DNA of 64,000 nucleotides from assembly GCA_965203535.1 (NCBI GenBank), contig OZ241897.1, positions 3,472,001 through 3,536,000 of the forward strand. The letters run 5' to 3'. Source of the DNA: JAJDTT01 sp022827025 (GTDB lineage: Bacteria > Acidobacteriota > UBA6911 > RPQK01 > JAJDTT01). The notes under the pieces were generated by a model. The model worked only from the letters and a program-made list of their open reading frames with translations. It was not told the DNA's origin and made no database searches. The first letter of the stretch is position 1; each line of letters opens with the position of its first letter. Of this stretch, positions 45,323 through 53,975 are shown piece by piece. The position numbers were made by a program, and so were the translations under genes.

Positions 45323-47293
45323 ATGGCCCGGAAAGGCCGAGGCGCGCGGCACCGGCGGAGAAAGAGAAAACGAGCTCAACGGACCTCCGCGAAAAAGCGA
45401 TCGGCCGGTCGACAGACAAACCTTCAATCTGCCCTTGATAAACGATCGGCGGAACCGGGGTCCAAAAGCCTTTACCTGGGAGTGGCGGTCGTCATTGCGG
45501 TGCTGGCGGCCGGGGCTCTCTATTTATTCAAGGAACGAACTGAATCCTTCCCCCGCAACGTCTGGACCCAGGAGTACACCATCCCTCCCAGGGACCTTCC
45601 GCTCGGAGATGTCGAAGAAGCCTTGAGGAAGGTTCCGGAAGGCTCCGACGAGTGGGATACGGAAGAACTGGACGTCGAAATCGAGAGCCGGCTCGAAAAG
45701 CTGGCCGTTGCGCTCAAGGACACCCCGGATTCCGATTCGTTTCCTCCCGGGCTGTTGAGCCCCGAATTCAAGGGGACTCCGCTGGAGCCGGCCACCACCC
45801 GGAAGGTCAAGGCTGCAGAGGGGTTGGAGATTCTCCGCGGCGAGCCGGCCGGCGAGGAGCGAGTCACGGCGGCGGCGTTTCCGTCGGAGATCGCCAAGCT
45901 ATTGCGGGATGCGGTCCGGGTCGAAGATGTGAAATTCAAGGTGACGAGGATCGAATCGCCCCGGCTCCCGGGATCTTCCGTCGTCAGCGACGTCATCTAC
46001 ACCATTCTGGGTCAAGGCAAGGATGGGGAATCCTTGCAGTGGACGGGGGATTGGCAACTCGGTTGGCAGAAGGACCACGCGGGCCGTTGGAAACTCTCGC
46101 GGCTGAGAGTGCTTGACACGTCGCGGGCGCGGAGTGTCCGGGACGCCTTCACGGAAGTCACGCACCAGGCGCTGGGGAAGAACGAGTCTTACCGGCGACA
46201 GTTGTTGCAGGGAGTCGAGTATTGGCAGGGAATCCTCGACTATGTGGCCGGAATGGACGTCTATGGTCACAACGGCGTCGCGATTGCCGATGTCGACGGC
46301 GACGGCGATGAGGACTTTCACGTCTCCCAGCCGGCGGGTCTGCCCAATCTTCTGTTTCGCAACGAGGGAGACGGCACCTTTCTGGACGTCACCGAAAAGG
46401 CGGGAGTCGACGTCCTCGACAATACGGCTTCCAGTTTCTTTGCCGACACGGACAACGACGGGGACCCTGACCTGATCCTCATCGGGACCAGCTCCCTGCT
46501 GTTTGAAAACGACGGTTCCGGCCGGTTCCGCTTGGCCACCGATTCCGGCTTCGAGGCCATCGATGGCACCGACGGCAGCAAAGTGTCCGCTGCCGTGGCC
46601 GACTACGACCTGGACGGACATCTGGACATCTACGTCTGCTCCTACGCCTTCTGGCAGGGACAGGAGGAGTTGGGCAACTATCCCTTCCCCTACCATGACG
46701 CCAACAACGGCGCTCCCAACCTCCTCTTGCGGAACCAGGGGGACGGGTCGTTCCGTGACGTCACCCGGCAATCGGGCATGAACCGGAACAATCTGCGCTA
46801 CAGCTTTGCCGCGGCGTGGGGCGATTACAACGGCGATCGGTATCCGGACCTGTACGTGGCCAACGACTTCGGCCGCAACAATCTCTATCGGAACAACGGC
46901 GACGGCACCTTCACCGATGTGGCACGGGAGGCGGGAGTGGAGGACATCGGAGCGGGGATGAGCGCGGCTTGGGAGGACTACGACAATGACGGCCGCCTGG
47001 ATCTCTACGTGGGAAACATGTGGTCGTCGGCAGGACAGCGGATCACTTCGTTGCGGCAGTTTCAGAACCAGCGGCCGGACGAGGAGGTCCAAGACTATCG
47101 ACGGCATGCCAAGGGCAACTCGTTGTTCGCCAATCGGGGCGACGGCACGTTCGAGGAAGTCGGCGCGGAGGCGGACGTCGAGTTGGGACGGTGGGCCTGG
47201 AGCAGCGATTTCTTCGACTTCGACAACGACGGTCATGAAGACCTGTACGTGGTGAACGGCTTCATCACCAACGAAGACACGAAGGACCTCTGA
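45323..47293 (+). CDS. CRTAC1-type FG-GAP protein, 5' part of a gene split by in-frame TGA
   Basis: 656 residues. A very basic N-terminus (MARKGRGARHRRRKRKRAQR) precedes one transmembrane helix (LYLGVAVVIAVLAAGALYLF). Then a ~200-residue unrecognised region and an FG-GAP propeller: DVDGDGDEDFHVSQP, DTDNDGDPDLILIGT, DYDLDGHLDIYVCSY, DYNGDRYPDLYVAND and DYDNDGRLDLYVGNM. It stops at TGA 47291-47293, after NEDTKDL. The same frame continues immediately with SFLWRQVVSQSP and on into the ASPIC domain, so this is the first half of one gene. The truncated product would lack ASPIC, thioredoxin and TPR parts. Confidence 0.85.
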   Translation: MARKGRGARHRRRKRKRAQRTSAKKRSAGRQTNLQSALDKRSAEPGSKSLYLGVAVVIAVLAAGALYLFKERTESFPRNVWTQEYTIPPRDLPLGDVEEALRKVPEGSDEWDTEELDVEIESRLEKLAVALKDTPDSDSFPPGLLSPEFKGTPLEPATTRKVKAAEGLEILRGEPAGEERVTAAAFPSEIAKLLRDAVRVEDVKFKVTRIESPRLPGSSVVSDVIYTILGQGKDGESLQWTGDWQLGWQKDHAGRWKLSRLRVLDTSRARSVRDAFTEVTHQALGKNESYRRQLLQGVEYWQGILDYVAGMDVYGHNGVAIADVDGDGDEDFHVSQPAGLPNLLFRNEGDGTFLDVTEKAGVDVLDNTASSFFADTDNDGDPDLILIGTSSLLFENDGSGRFRLATDSGFEAIDGTDGSKVSAAVADYDLDGHLDIYVCSYAFWQGQEELGNYPFPYHDANNGAPNLLLRNQGDGSFRDVTRQSGMNRNNLRYSFAAAWGDYNGDRYPDLYVANDFGRNNLYRNNGDGTFTDVAREAGVEDIGAGMSAAWEDYDNDGRLDLYVGNMWSSAGQRITSLRQFQNQRPDEEVQDYRRHAKGNSLFANRGDGTFEEVGAEADVELGRWAWSSDFFDFDNDGHEDLYVVNGFITNEDTKDL

Positions 47294-47314
47294 AGCTTCC
47301 TCTGGCGGCAGGTC

Positions 47315-49303
47315 GTGTCGCAATCGCCATCGAAAACCGCTGTGGCTTCGGCCCCGCCAGGAGCGCGCATCGGCTCCGAATACCGGAACGGGTGGGATGC
47401 GGTGAACCTGCTGATCCGGCAGGGTGGGTCCCTGAGTGGGCGCGAGACCAACAATTTCTATATCAATTGCGGCGACGGCACCTTTGCCGACGCCTCGGGC
47501 ATCACGGGACTGGACTTTCCCGAGGACGGACGGGCCTTCGCCGTCGGCGATCTCGACCAGGACGGTGACCTGGACCTCATTCTCAAGAATCGAAATTCGC
47601 CGCAGCTCCGGCTGTTGCGGAACCAGGCCGGGAGCGGCTACACCGCGGCCAGTTTCGACCTCAGGGGAACACGCAGCAACAAGGATGCGGTCGGAGCGAA
47701 GATCACCATCGAGACCGGCGCCGGCTCCAGGTCGAAATTCGTCAAGATCGGATCGGGCTTCCTGTCCCAGAGCTCCCGCCGGGTCTGGTTCGGCTTGGGG
47801 AATCAGGACAGGATCCCGCAGGTCAAGATCGAGTGGCCCAGTGGGGAAGTCCAGACCGTTCGCGATCTTCCGGCCAACCACAGGATCGTGATCGTGGAGG
47901 GGGAGGACAGGACGGAGGCCATTCCTTTTCGGTCTCTCCCGCAAGATGGACTCGGGCCAGAGGAAGGGAGGGAACCGCCCGCCGGCGATCCTCCTCTATA
48001 CAGCGGAACCTGGCTGCTGGAAAAACTTGCCGCGCCCAAGTTCCGGTTGCCCAGCGTGAGCGGAAGGGATCATACCCTGGGCATGTACAAGGGCCGCCGG
48101 GTGTTGTTGAATTTCTGGGCGACTTGGTGCCCGCCGTGCCGGGAAGAGCTGCGCGACCTGCGATCACATCAGGGCGATCTGCGCGACCTCGGCGCCGCGA
48201 TTCTGGCGATCTCCGTCGATGATCCCGCGGACCGCGCGAAGGTGAGAGAGTACGCGAAGCAGGAAGAGCTACCGTTCCCCGTACTGTTTGCCGACGAGGA
48301 CGTCATCGCCGCGTACAACCTGGTCAACCGCTTCCTGTTCGAAAAGATCCGCGACCTGGCCGTGCCTACCTCCCTGCTTCTGGATCGGGACGGGAACATC
48401 GTCAAGATCTACCGGGGCAGAGTTCCGGCCCGCCAGATCATTCGGGACATTCAAAGCACCCCCCGGTCTGAAGAAGAGCTGGTCCGGGCCGCCTTTCCCT
48501 TTCCCGGGCAATCCTTCGGCATGGAATTCGTCCGGGACTACACCATGATCGCGGATTCATTCCGCAGGGCCGGACTCAACGACCAGGCGGCCATCTACTA
48601 TCAGCACCAGCTCCTGGAGCAGGGCCACGACACGGCCCAGTCGTGGAACAGCCTCGGGCTTCTCTATGAACAAGAGGGGAAGTTGGACCAGGCGCGTGAG
48701 GCCTACCAAAAGGCCATCCGGCTGAATCCCGACTACGCCGACAGCCACAACAATCTCGGCGCGATGCACTTGAAGGCGGGGGAGACCGACAAGGCCGTCC
48801 GTGCGTTCCGGAAGGCCCATGAGATCGACGGCCAGGCTTCTCAACCCCTGGTCAACCTCGGCAACGCCTATCTCCAGATGAAGCGCTTTCAGGATGCGGT
48901 CTCGGCATTAGGCAAGGCGTTGCAGGTGGGGCCGGATTCCGCTGAGGTCCACCACAACCTGGGCTATGCATTCCTGGAGTCAGGCCGGCTCGACGACGCC
49001 TTGGCGTCGTTCGACAGCGCGCTTCGGCTGCGGCCCCGATACGCCAGCGCTCAGAACAACAAGGGGACGGTCTTCTTGCGAAAGGGCAGGTTCGAAGAGG
49101 CGGGACGAGCGTTCGCGGAGGCGATCCGGATCGATTCCGAGTTCAGGCCCGCCTATATCAACCTCGCCATGACGCGCCTTCGGGCAAACGAAATAGGAAA
49201 AGCCGAGGATGTGCTCCGCCGGCTGCTCAAGATGAATCCGGAAGATGCCATGGCCCTGGACCTGTTGGCCCGGATCGAGCAGGTGAAGTCCTCGGCACGG
49301 TAG
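47315..49303 (+). CDS. ASPIC-UnbV / TlpA-like thioredoxin / TPR protein, 3' part of the split gene
   Basis: 662 residues from a GTG at 47315; the same frame is open from 47294. Domain order: a last FG-GAP blade (DLDQDGDLDLILKNR), ASPIC/UnbV (RSNKDAVGAKITIETGAGSR, then IEWPSGEVQTVRDLP), a TlpA/ResA-like thioredoxin domain with the CxxC motif (LLNFWATWCPPCREEL), and TPR repeats to the end (KLDQAREAYQKAIRLNPDYA, then RLDDALASFDSALRLRPRYA). No ribosome-binding site is evident at the GTG. Separate translation is uncertain; readthrough or loss of function are alternatives. The thioredoxin part suggests extracytoplasmic redox work. Confidence 0.85.
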   Translation: MSQSPSKTAVASAPPGARIGSEYRNGWDAVNLLIRQGGSLSGRETNNFYINCGDGTFADASGITGLDFPEDGRAFAVGDLDQDGDLDLILKNRNSPQLRLLRNQAGSGYTAASFDLRGTRSNKDAVGAKITIETGAGSRSKFVKIGSGFLSQSSRRVWFGLGNQDRIPQVKIEWPSGEVQTVRDLPANHRIVIVEGEDRTEAIPFRSLPQDGLGPEEGREPPAGDPPLYSGTWLLEKLAAPKFRLPSVSGRDHTLGMYKGRRVLLNFWATWCPPCREELRDLRSHQGDLRDLGAAILAISVDDPADRAKVREYAKQEELPFPVLFADEDVIAAYNLVNRFLFEKIRDLAVPTSLLLDRDGNIVKIYRGRVPARQIIRDIQSTPRSEEELVRAAFPFPGQSFGMEFVRDYTMIADSFRRAGLNDQAAIYYQHQLLEQGHDTAQSWNSLGLLYEQEGKLDQAREAYQKAIRLNPDYADSHNNLGAMHLKAGETDKAVRAFRKAHEIDGQASQPLVNLGNAYLQMKRFQDAVSALGKALQVGPDSAEVHHNLGYAFLESGRLDDALASFDSALRLRPRYASAQNNKGTVFLRKGRFEEAGRAFAEAIRIDSEFRPAYINLAMTRLRANEIGKAEDVLRRLLKMNPEDAMALDLLARIEQVKSSAR

Positions 49304-49356
49304 CACCGAGGCCGGCGCCGCCGGTCAGATTGCAAGAACTGTTCCGATGTTTGGGG

Positions 49357-49743
49357 CTAACGCGATTCGTCGTGAGTCTCGAACTCGGCCGGCATGGTGA
49401 TCTCCAGGACCTTCCAGTCGTCGGAGTATTCCAGCACCTCGTGTTTGATCCCGGGCGGCTGGTACCACGCGTCTCCCGCCTCCACGCGGACCTCGCCGAT
49501 GTCTTCGAAGTAGAGCAGCGCCCAGCCCCGGATCAGGTAGACCATCTGGAATTCCAGGTCGTGGGAGTGGTACCCCATGGGGCCGTCGCAGGGTTGCTCG
49601 GCCCGAATGACGTGCGCCAGCACCCGGCCTTCGGTGGCCTCCTTGATCCCCAGGTCGCGGTAGGCGAAGTAGGGACGCAGGTCCTTGCCCCAATGGGCAT
49701 CCTTGGCATGGGCCGCAAATGATCGGGTCCGCTTGTCAGTCAT
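49357..49743 (-). CDS. Small cupin-domain protein
   Basis: 128 residues from the ATG at 49743 (MTDKRTRSFAAHAKDAHWG); upstream in-frame codons are not family-like. Single cupin fold: GYHSHDLEFQMVYLIRGWAL carries the first motif (H, H, E), then EAGDAWYQPPGIKHEVLEYS carries the second (H). The metal ligands are therefore present. Function ranges from sugar epimerase to dioxygenase or sensor; none can be chosen. It stands alone, converging with the TPR gene. Confidence 0.85.
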   Translation of the reverse strand: MTDKRTRSFAAHAKDAHWGKDLRPYFAYRDLGIKEATEGRVLAHVIRAEQPCDGPMGYHSHDLEFQMVYLIRGWALLYFEDIGEVRVEAGDAWYQPPGIKHEVLEYSDDWKVLEITMPAEFETHDESR

Positions 49744-49862
49744 CGAACGAGTCCTTTTTTCTGTGTTGTCAGCAAATTCTACGGCGTACCGGTAGTGGCC
49801 GCAAGTTCTTGAAATGACCCGCAGTAAGCTGAAATGGACCATCCAATAGTACATATTTGAGC

Positions 49863-50126
49863 ATGCCGATGCGGATTTCCGTCACCGAAGCGAAAGAACA
49901 ATTGACCGACCTTGTCCGCCGCGCGGAGGCAGGCGACGAAGTGGTGCTTACCCGTCATGGCCATGCGACGGTCATGCTGGTGCCGGTGCAGAGACGCCCC
50001 AACGCCACGGAGCGGCGCAAGGTGATTGCAGCGATACAGGCCGCCGTTGCGAGTAAACGTACCTGTGGCGCCAGTGCAGCCCGCAGTCAGGATTTTCTCT
50101 ATGACGAGAACGGCCTGCCGAAATGA
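49863..50126 (+). CDS. Phd/YefM-family antitoxin (apparently orphan)
   Basis: 87 residues from the ATG at 49863; a TTG two codons earlier and an ATG two codons later are alternatives. The Phd/YefM fold is clear: RISVTEAKEQLTDLVRRAEA, then GDEVVLTRHGHATVMLVP. Such antitoxins bind DNA and neutralise a PIN or RelE toxin. No toxin ORF follows: the ATGA overlap at 50123 starts a reading frame (MIAALLFWHCGLD) that resembles a PIN start only weakly and soon runs into the convergent oxidoreductase. The toxin is probably lost. Confidence 0.8.
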   Translation: MPMRISVTEAKEQLTDLVRRAEAGDEVVLTRHGHATVMLVPVQRRPNATERRKVIAAIQAAVASKRTCGASAARSQDFLYDENGLPK

Positions 50127-50180
50127 TCGCAGCACTACTGTTCTGGCATTGCGGTCTCGACACGATCAGGTCGAACCCAT

Positions 50181-51251
50181 TTATGCGTCGAGGACCACTC
50201 GTTCCGCACGGCCGCCGGCCGCCGACCGGTAGGCGGCCTCCAGCAGCTCGATCGTGCGCGCTGAGATCTCTCCCGGCGACCAGTTCTCCCGCCTCCGGCC
50301 CAGGATCAGATCGATGAACCGATTGGGCGGGCCGTCGCAGGCGTAGTCCCCCTCGCCCGGCTCGACCTCCAACTCGAAACTGTCGCCGTCGTCGCGGTGG
50401 ATGGTCAGGTGTTCATGAAAAAGATCCAGACTCAGCTCCCCCTCGCTGCCGTAGATGCGGATGTCCATCTCGTGCTTGGGCTTGCTGGAGGGCTGGGTGC
50501 CGGCGGCTGAAATGGTCCCGATGGAGCCGTTGTCGAACTTGGCCACGATGGCGTCGTACATCTCGACCGGGGCGCCGGCTCCGCTCATGTAGGCGAACAC
50601 CTCGCTGCCGCGCAGGCCGGTGAGCCAGAACAGGAGCGCCACGCTGTGAGACAACTGGGAGTATCCCTGCCCGCCGCCGGCGAGATCGGGATCACTGTAA
50701 AAGGTCTCCGGGTCGGGAATGCCGTCCATGGGATAGGGCCATTTGTGTCCCATGTAGAGCGCCCGCAGGGCTGATCCCATGTGACACACCATGTACTCGA
50801 CCTCTCCGACCGCTCCCTGATCCATCTTCTCCTTGGCAACGGCGACCATGCGGACGTAGTGCCAGCCGGTGGGAATGGAGAGCACCAACCCGTTCGCATC
50901 TGCCGTCTCCACCAGGTCCCAGGCCTCGGCGGCCCGTAGCGCCATCGGCTTCTCCACCAGGACATGACGGCCCGACTCCAGGCTGGCCTTGGATTGCTCG
51001 TAGTGGAATCCGTGCGGCGAGGCGATCACCACCGCGTCGATGGGCTGTTCCAACAGCTCACGGTAGTCGGCCGTGGCATAGGGAAAGCCGAACTTCTCCA
51101 CCGCAAGGTCCCGCGATTCCTTCGTGGGCGTGGCGACCCCCGCCAACACCACGTCGTCTCGGGCCTGCAAAACCGGCATGTGATTGGTCTGCGCCCAGTT
51201 TCCCGCCCCGATGAATCCCACTCGGACCTTCTGAGTCGTCTCTGGTGCCAT
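50181..51251 (-). CDS. Gfo/Idh/MocA-family oxidoreductase
   Basis: 356 residues. Rossmann motif VGFIGAGNWAQTNHMP at the start, the family motif EKPMALRAAEAWDL near residue 100 and the C-terminal beta-sheet domain (NGSIGTISAAGTQPSSKPKH). The enzymes oxidise or reduce sugar-type substrates with NAD(P); the particular substrate is not evident. It precedes or follows M81 on the same strand across 50 bp that contain a hairpin, and could share its transcript. It probably belongs to carbohydrate turnover, as do the rhamnose mutarotase and SDR genes nearby. Confidence 0.9.
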   Translation of the reverse strand: MAPETTQKVRVGFIGAGNWAQTNHMPVLQARDDVVLAGVATPTKESRDLAVEKFGFPYATADYRELLEQPIDAVVIASPHGFHYEQSKASLESGRHVLVEKPMALRAAEAWDLVETADANGLVLSIPTGWHYVRMVAVAKEKMDQGAVGEVEYMVCHMGSALRALYMGHKWPYPMDGIPDPETFYSDPDLAGGGQGYSQLSHSVALLFWLTGLRGSEVFAYMSGAGAPVEMYDAIVAKFDNGSIGTISAAGTQPSSKPKHEMDIRIYGSEGELSLDLFHEHLTIHRDDGDSFELEVEPGEGDYACDGPPNRFIDLILGRRRENWSPGEISARTIELLEAAYRSAAGGRAERVVLDA

Positions 51252-51266
51252 GATCGTGCCCCCCGG

Positions 51267-51288
51267 AGGGGCGATTTCCTAATCGCCC
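51267..51288. repeat. REP-like hairpin between M81 and Gfo/Idh genes
   Basis: GGGCGATT-TCCT-AATCGCCC. The same hairpin type with GGCGGTT-AGGAA-AACCGCC lies at ~51329-51348 and forms the 3' end of the M81 gene. Confidence 0.6.
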
Positions 51289-51301
51289 ATTCTTAATACG
51301 C

Positions 51302-52858
51302 CTATTCTCGATAATCCTGTCGGAAGTCGGCGGTTAGGAAACCGCCGCTCCTCTCACGGCGGAGGACGACCGGCCGAAGTCCCGGAATCTCCTCCTGCGC
51401 CGGAAAATAGGGCCCCTTGAGTTCCCTGAACCGCACGTGCCGCAAGACCGCCGGTGTCGGTCCCGGCGTATCCAGCACCAGTGCCTCCCTGAACTTCCCC
51501 TCATAGCCGACACGGTAGTTCATGGGATTCTTGACCACGATGAACTTGGCGTTTCGCGTGTCCATGCCCACGGACCGGTATTGCTCGTCGGCCCAATCAT
51601 AGGTGGGGTACGTGCAGATCAGCACCTCCACCGATCCGATCCTGAGCCGCACCGAAGGCCCCATGTCAGCGACCTGACCTCCCCAAATGCCACCCGAATA
51701 GGCGAACTTTCCGTCGGTCAGCCGCTCGACCCGCCCGGTCACCGTTACGGGCCGGCCCCAGCGCGGATCCACCTTGTGACCCAGAGTCAGGTCGATTTCC
51801 GAACCCGCTCCCGCCTGATGGCATCTGGCCGCAGCTTCCGGATCAACGACGGGAACCAGCGCGGGACTCGGCGCATCACTTTCCAACAGAGCCCGCAAGG
51901 TAGCCACGCTGTCCCCGGCGGCGCCTCCCCCGACGGAATCCGCGGTCTCCAGCAGCAGGATGGGCCCTCCCTCCATCTCCAGTCCACGGACGATCGCCTC
52001 CCGCGGACTCCAAACGTTCGGTTCCAGGTCGAACCTCCGCTCCCAGTACATCTCGGCGATCTGCGTCGACAACTCGACGGCCGAGGTGATATCGCCGTCG
52101 GTGATGACCATGCCGCCGCCCCCCATGCCGGGATGATCGAGATAAGGCTGGACCAGGAAGGTGCTCGTGGACAGCACGCCGGGCCGCTGCTCCATGGCCT
52201 TGGCGTAGCGCATCACATCGGCAAAGGGCGCCGAACCTTCGGTAGAGCCCATGATTCCTCCCACGATGACCGGCACCTTGGCCATGGCCATGGCCGGCCG
52301 AACCTTCCCGTCGAGAATATCGAGCAACATCCGGACGCCTCGGACTCCGGTGGAATACGTGTCGCGGTGGGGATAGGTCTCCCAGGCCAGCAGCGCCTCG
52401 GTGCCGGCGACCATCTTCTCGCTGACGTGGGCGTGCAGATCGAGCGTCCCGACGATGGGAACCTCCGGTCCCACGACGTGACGCACCGCCTCCACCAGAT
52501 CTCCTTCCAGGTCGCCGATCTCTTCGACCGCGGCGCCGCCGTGCAAGGGGAGCAACACTCCGTCCACCGGCAAGGACTCACGCAGCCTGCGCAAAAGCTC
52601 AGTCTTCAGCGTCAGGTAGCACTCCCGGCTCAGGATGCCCCCGGGAACGGCCGTCGCCACCAGCAGCGGAACGATGTCCGCTCCGCGATCCCTCAGTCCG
52701 GCCAGCATTCCCCCGACGACGCCGTCCGTCGACTCCAGGACCTCGGGACCCCGGCGCAGCTCGGTCCGCTCGAAACAGGCCAGATCGGTGAACGTGCCGA
52801 CCAGGTGGTTGGACTCCGTGAAGATGGTGCCGACGGCGATTCGATACGGTTGGCTCAT
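51302..52858 (-). CDS. M81-family metallopeptidase (MlrC/microcystinase C-like)
   Basis: 518 residues. Family motifs: IFTESNHLVGTFTDL near residue 12, LPLHGGAAVEE ~110, TLDLHAHVSEKM ~145 and WETYPHRDTYSTG ~168; the His, Asp and Glu residues there are the expected zinc ligands. The C-terminal MlrC domain follows (LTLGHKVDPRWGRPVTVTGR). MlrC cleaves linear peptides in microcystin breakdown, but most homologues in soil and marine bacteria have unknown substrates. The C-terminal residues (ERSGGFLTADFRQDYRE) come from a repeat hairpin, which may have extended the protein. Confidence 0.9.
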   Translation of the reverse strand: MSQPYRIAVGTIFTESNHLVGTFTDLACFERTELRRGPEVLESTDGVVGGMLAGLRDRGADIVPLLVATAVPGGILSRECYLTLKTELLRRLRESLPVDGVLLPLHGGAAVEEIGDLEGDLVEAVRHVVGPEVPIVGTLDLHAHVSEKMVAGTEALLAWETYPHRDTYSTGVRGVRMLLDILDGKVRPAMAMAKVPVIVGGIMGSTEGSAPFADVMRYAKAMEQRPGVLSTSTFLVQPYLDHPGMGGGGMVITDGDITSAVELSTQIAEMYWERRFDLEPNVWSPREAIVRGLEMEGGPILLLETADSVGGGAAGDSVATLRALLESDAPSPALVPVVDPEAAARCHQAGAGSEIDLTLGHKVDPRWGRPVTVTGRVERLTDGKFAYSGGIWGGQVADMGPSVRLRIGSVEVLICTYPTYDWADEQYRSVGMDTRNAKFIVVKNPMNYRVGYEGKFREALVLDTPGPTPAVLRHVRFRELKGPYFPAQEEIPGLRPVVLRRERSGGFLTADFRQDYRE

Positions 52859-52938
52859 ATCTCGAGATTCGCTCCGGCAGGTGTGAGGACTGGATGCCCC
52901 GGAGCTGGGTCCTTCCAGCCCCGAAACAAGTAAACCAG

Positions 52939-53131
52939 AAGGAGGGGGGACTTTCCTGTCCCCCGTGGGAGTGGGGGTAGGAAAACTCCCTCTCCTTCGA
53001 AAACATGGGGCACCCGGAGGGGGGACATTCTTGTCCCCTCTTCGCTGGGCTCCGGTGGGGCCGGAGTTGGGCGGATAGGAGGGGGGACTTTCAGTCCCCC
53101 GGTGTGAGTGGGGGTAGGAAAACCCCCACTC
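52939..53131. repeat. REP-like hairpin array
   Basis: At least four hairpins: GGGGGAC / GTCCCCC (52944-52964); GGGGACA / TGTCCCC (53021-53038); GGGGGACT / AGTCCCCC (53082-53100); AGTGGGGG / CCCCCACT (53107-53130). Direction and spacing resemble paired REP (BIME) units. It fills most of the 52859-53209 gene-free interval. Confidence 0.7.
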
Positions 53132-53209
53132 CTTTCTGAATTTGAGAGATGCGCGCCTGATATATTCGAAATCTCAAAATGACTCCGAGAGTCCAGCCAG
53201 GAGCTTCCC

Positions 53210-53926
53210 GTGACCATTGTTGTAATCATCTCAGCCAACATTGAATGGAAAGCCGTCAGGAGAATATTGCCTGAGGCTGCCCCCGAGATGTCTCCTTATG
53301 GAGAATGGTTCGAGACGCATCTTGAGATTCAGGACGACCGGCAATCCGTCATATTTTTTCACGGTGGATGGGGCAAAATTTCGGCGGCGGCATCCGCGCA
53401 ATACGTGATCGATCGATGGTCTCCGGATCTTGTGGTTAACCTGGGCACCTGTGGTGGATTTGAGGGTGAGGTCGAAAGAGATACCGTCGTGCTGGTTGAG
53501 CGGACGGTCGTGTACGACATCATCGAGCAGATGGTGGATGCCGAGGAGGCCATCCGGGATTATTCGACGGAGATCGATCTTTCGTGGTTGAGCGAGCCAT
53601 ATCCCCATCCTGTGGTGAGAACAGTCCTCGTATCGGCAGACCGCGACCTTGTGCCGGAAGAAATCCCAGGCTTGAAGTCCAAATACGGCGCGGTAGCGGG
53701 AGATTGGGAATCGGGCGCAATCGCCTGGGTGACAAACCGAAACCAGGTCCCATGTCTCATCTTGCGCGGGGTTACGGATCTGGTGGGTGCTGGAGGCGGC
53801 GAGGCCTATGCGGGCAAGGTGCAGGTCTACGTGGAGAATACGGCGCGGGTCATGAACGATCTGATTCGGCAGCTTCCCCAATGGATCGGAATGGGACGCC
53901 AAATTCCGGACCGGCGCGGGAGCTGA
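53210..53926 (+). CDS. Phosphorylase-superfamily nucleosidase (MTA/SAH nucleosidase-like)
   Basis: 238 residues from a GTG at 53210 (VVIISANIEWKAVRR). Purine-nucleoside phosphorylase fold: the N-terminal A-x-x-x-E-W motif, GTCGGFEGEVERDT near residue 83, GDWESGAIAWV ~165 (the E contacts ribose) and RGVTDLVG ~187, whose Asp is the expected proton donor. Members cleave methylthioadenosine or S-adenosylhomocysteine, or related nucleosides. Substrate specificity cannot be read. It is isolated, with a GWxTD gene 49 bp downstream on the same strand. Confidence 0.82.
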   Translation: MTIVVIISANIEWKAVRRILPEAAPEMSPYGEWFETHLEIQDDRQSVIFFHGGWGKISAAASAQYVIDRWSPDLVVNLGTCGGFEGEVERDTVVLVERTVVYDIIEQMVDAEEAIRDYSTEIDLSWLSEPYPHPVVRTVLVSADRDLVPEEIPGLKSKYGAVAGDWESGAIAWVTNRNQVPCLILRGVTDLVGAGGGEAYAGKVQVYVENTARVMNDLIRQLPQWIGMGRQIPDRRGS

Positions 53927-53975
53927 CTCGGCGACAGACCTCCGCGTCCGGTTGGGGTAGAATAGAGGCAACAAG

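Noticed and set aside
47291..47293. Selenocysteine codon at the TGA
   Set aside because: Homologous position is not a Cys/redox site and no SECIS-like hairpin was recognised just downstream.
52939..53131. Repeated GGGGGAC units as a CRISPR array
   Set aside because: The units are palindromic hairpins of differing types with irregular spacing and no cas genes nearby.
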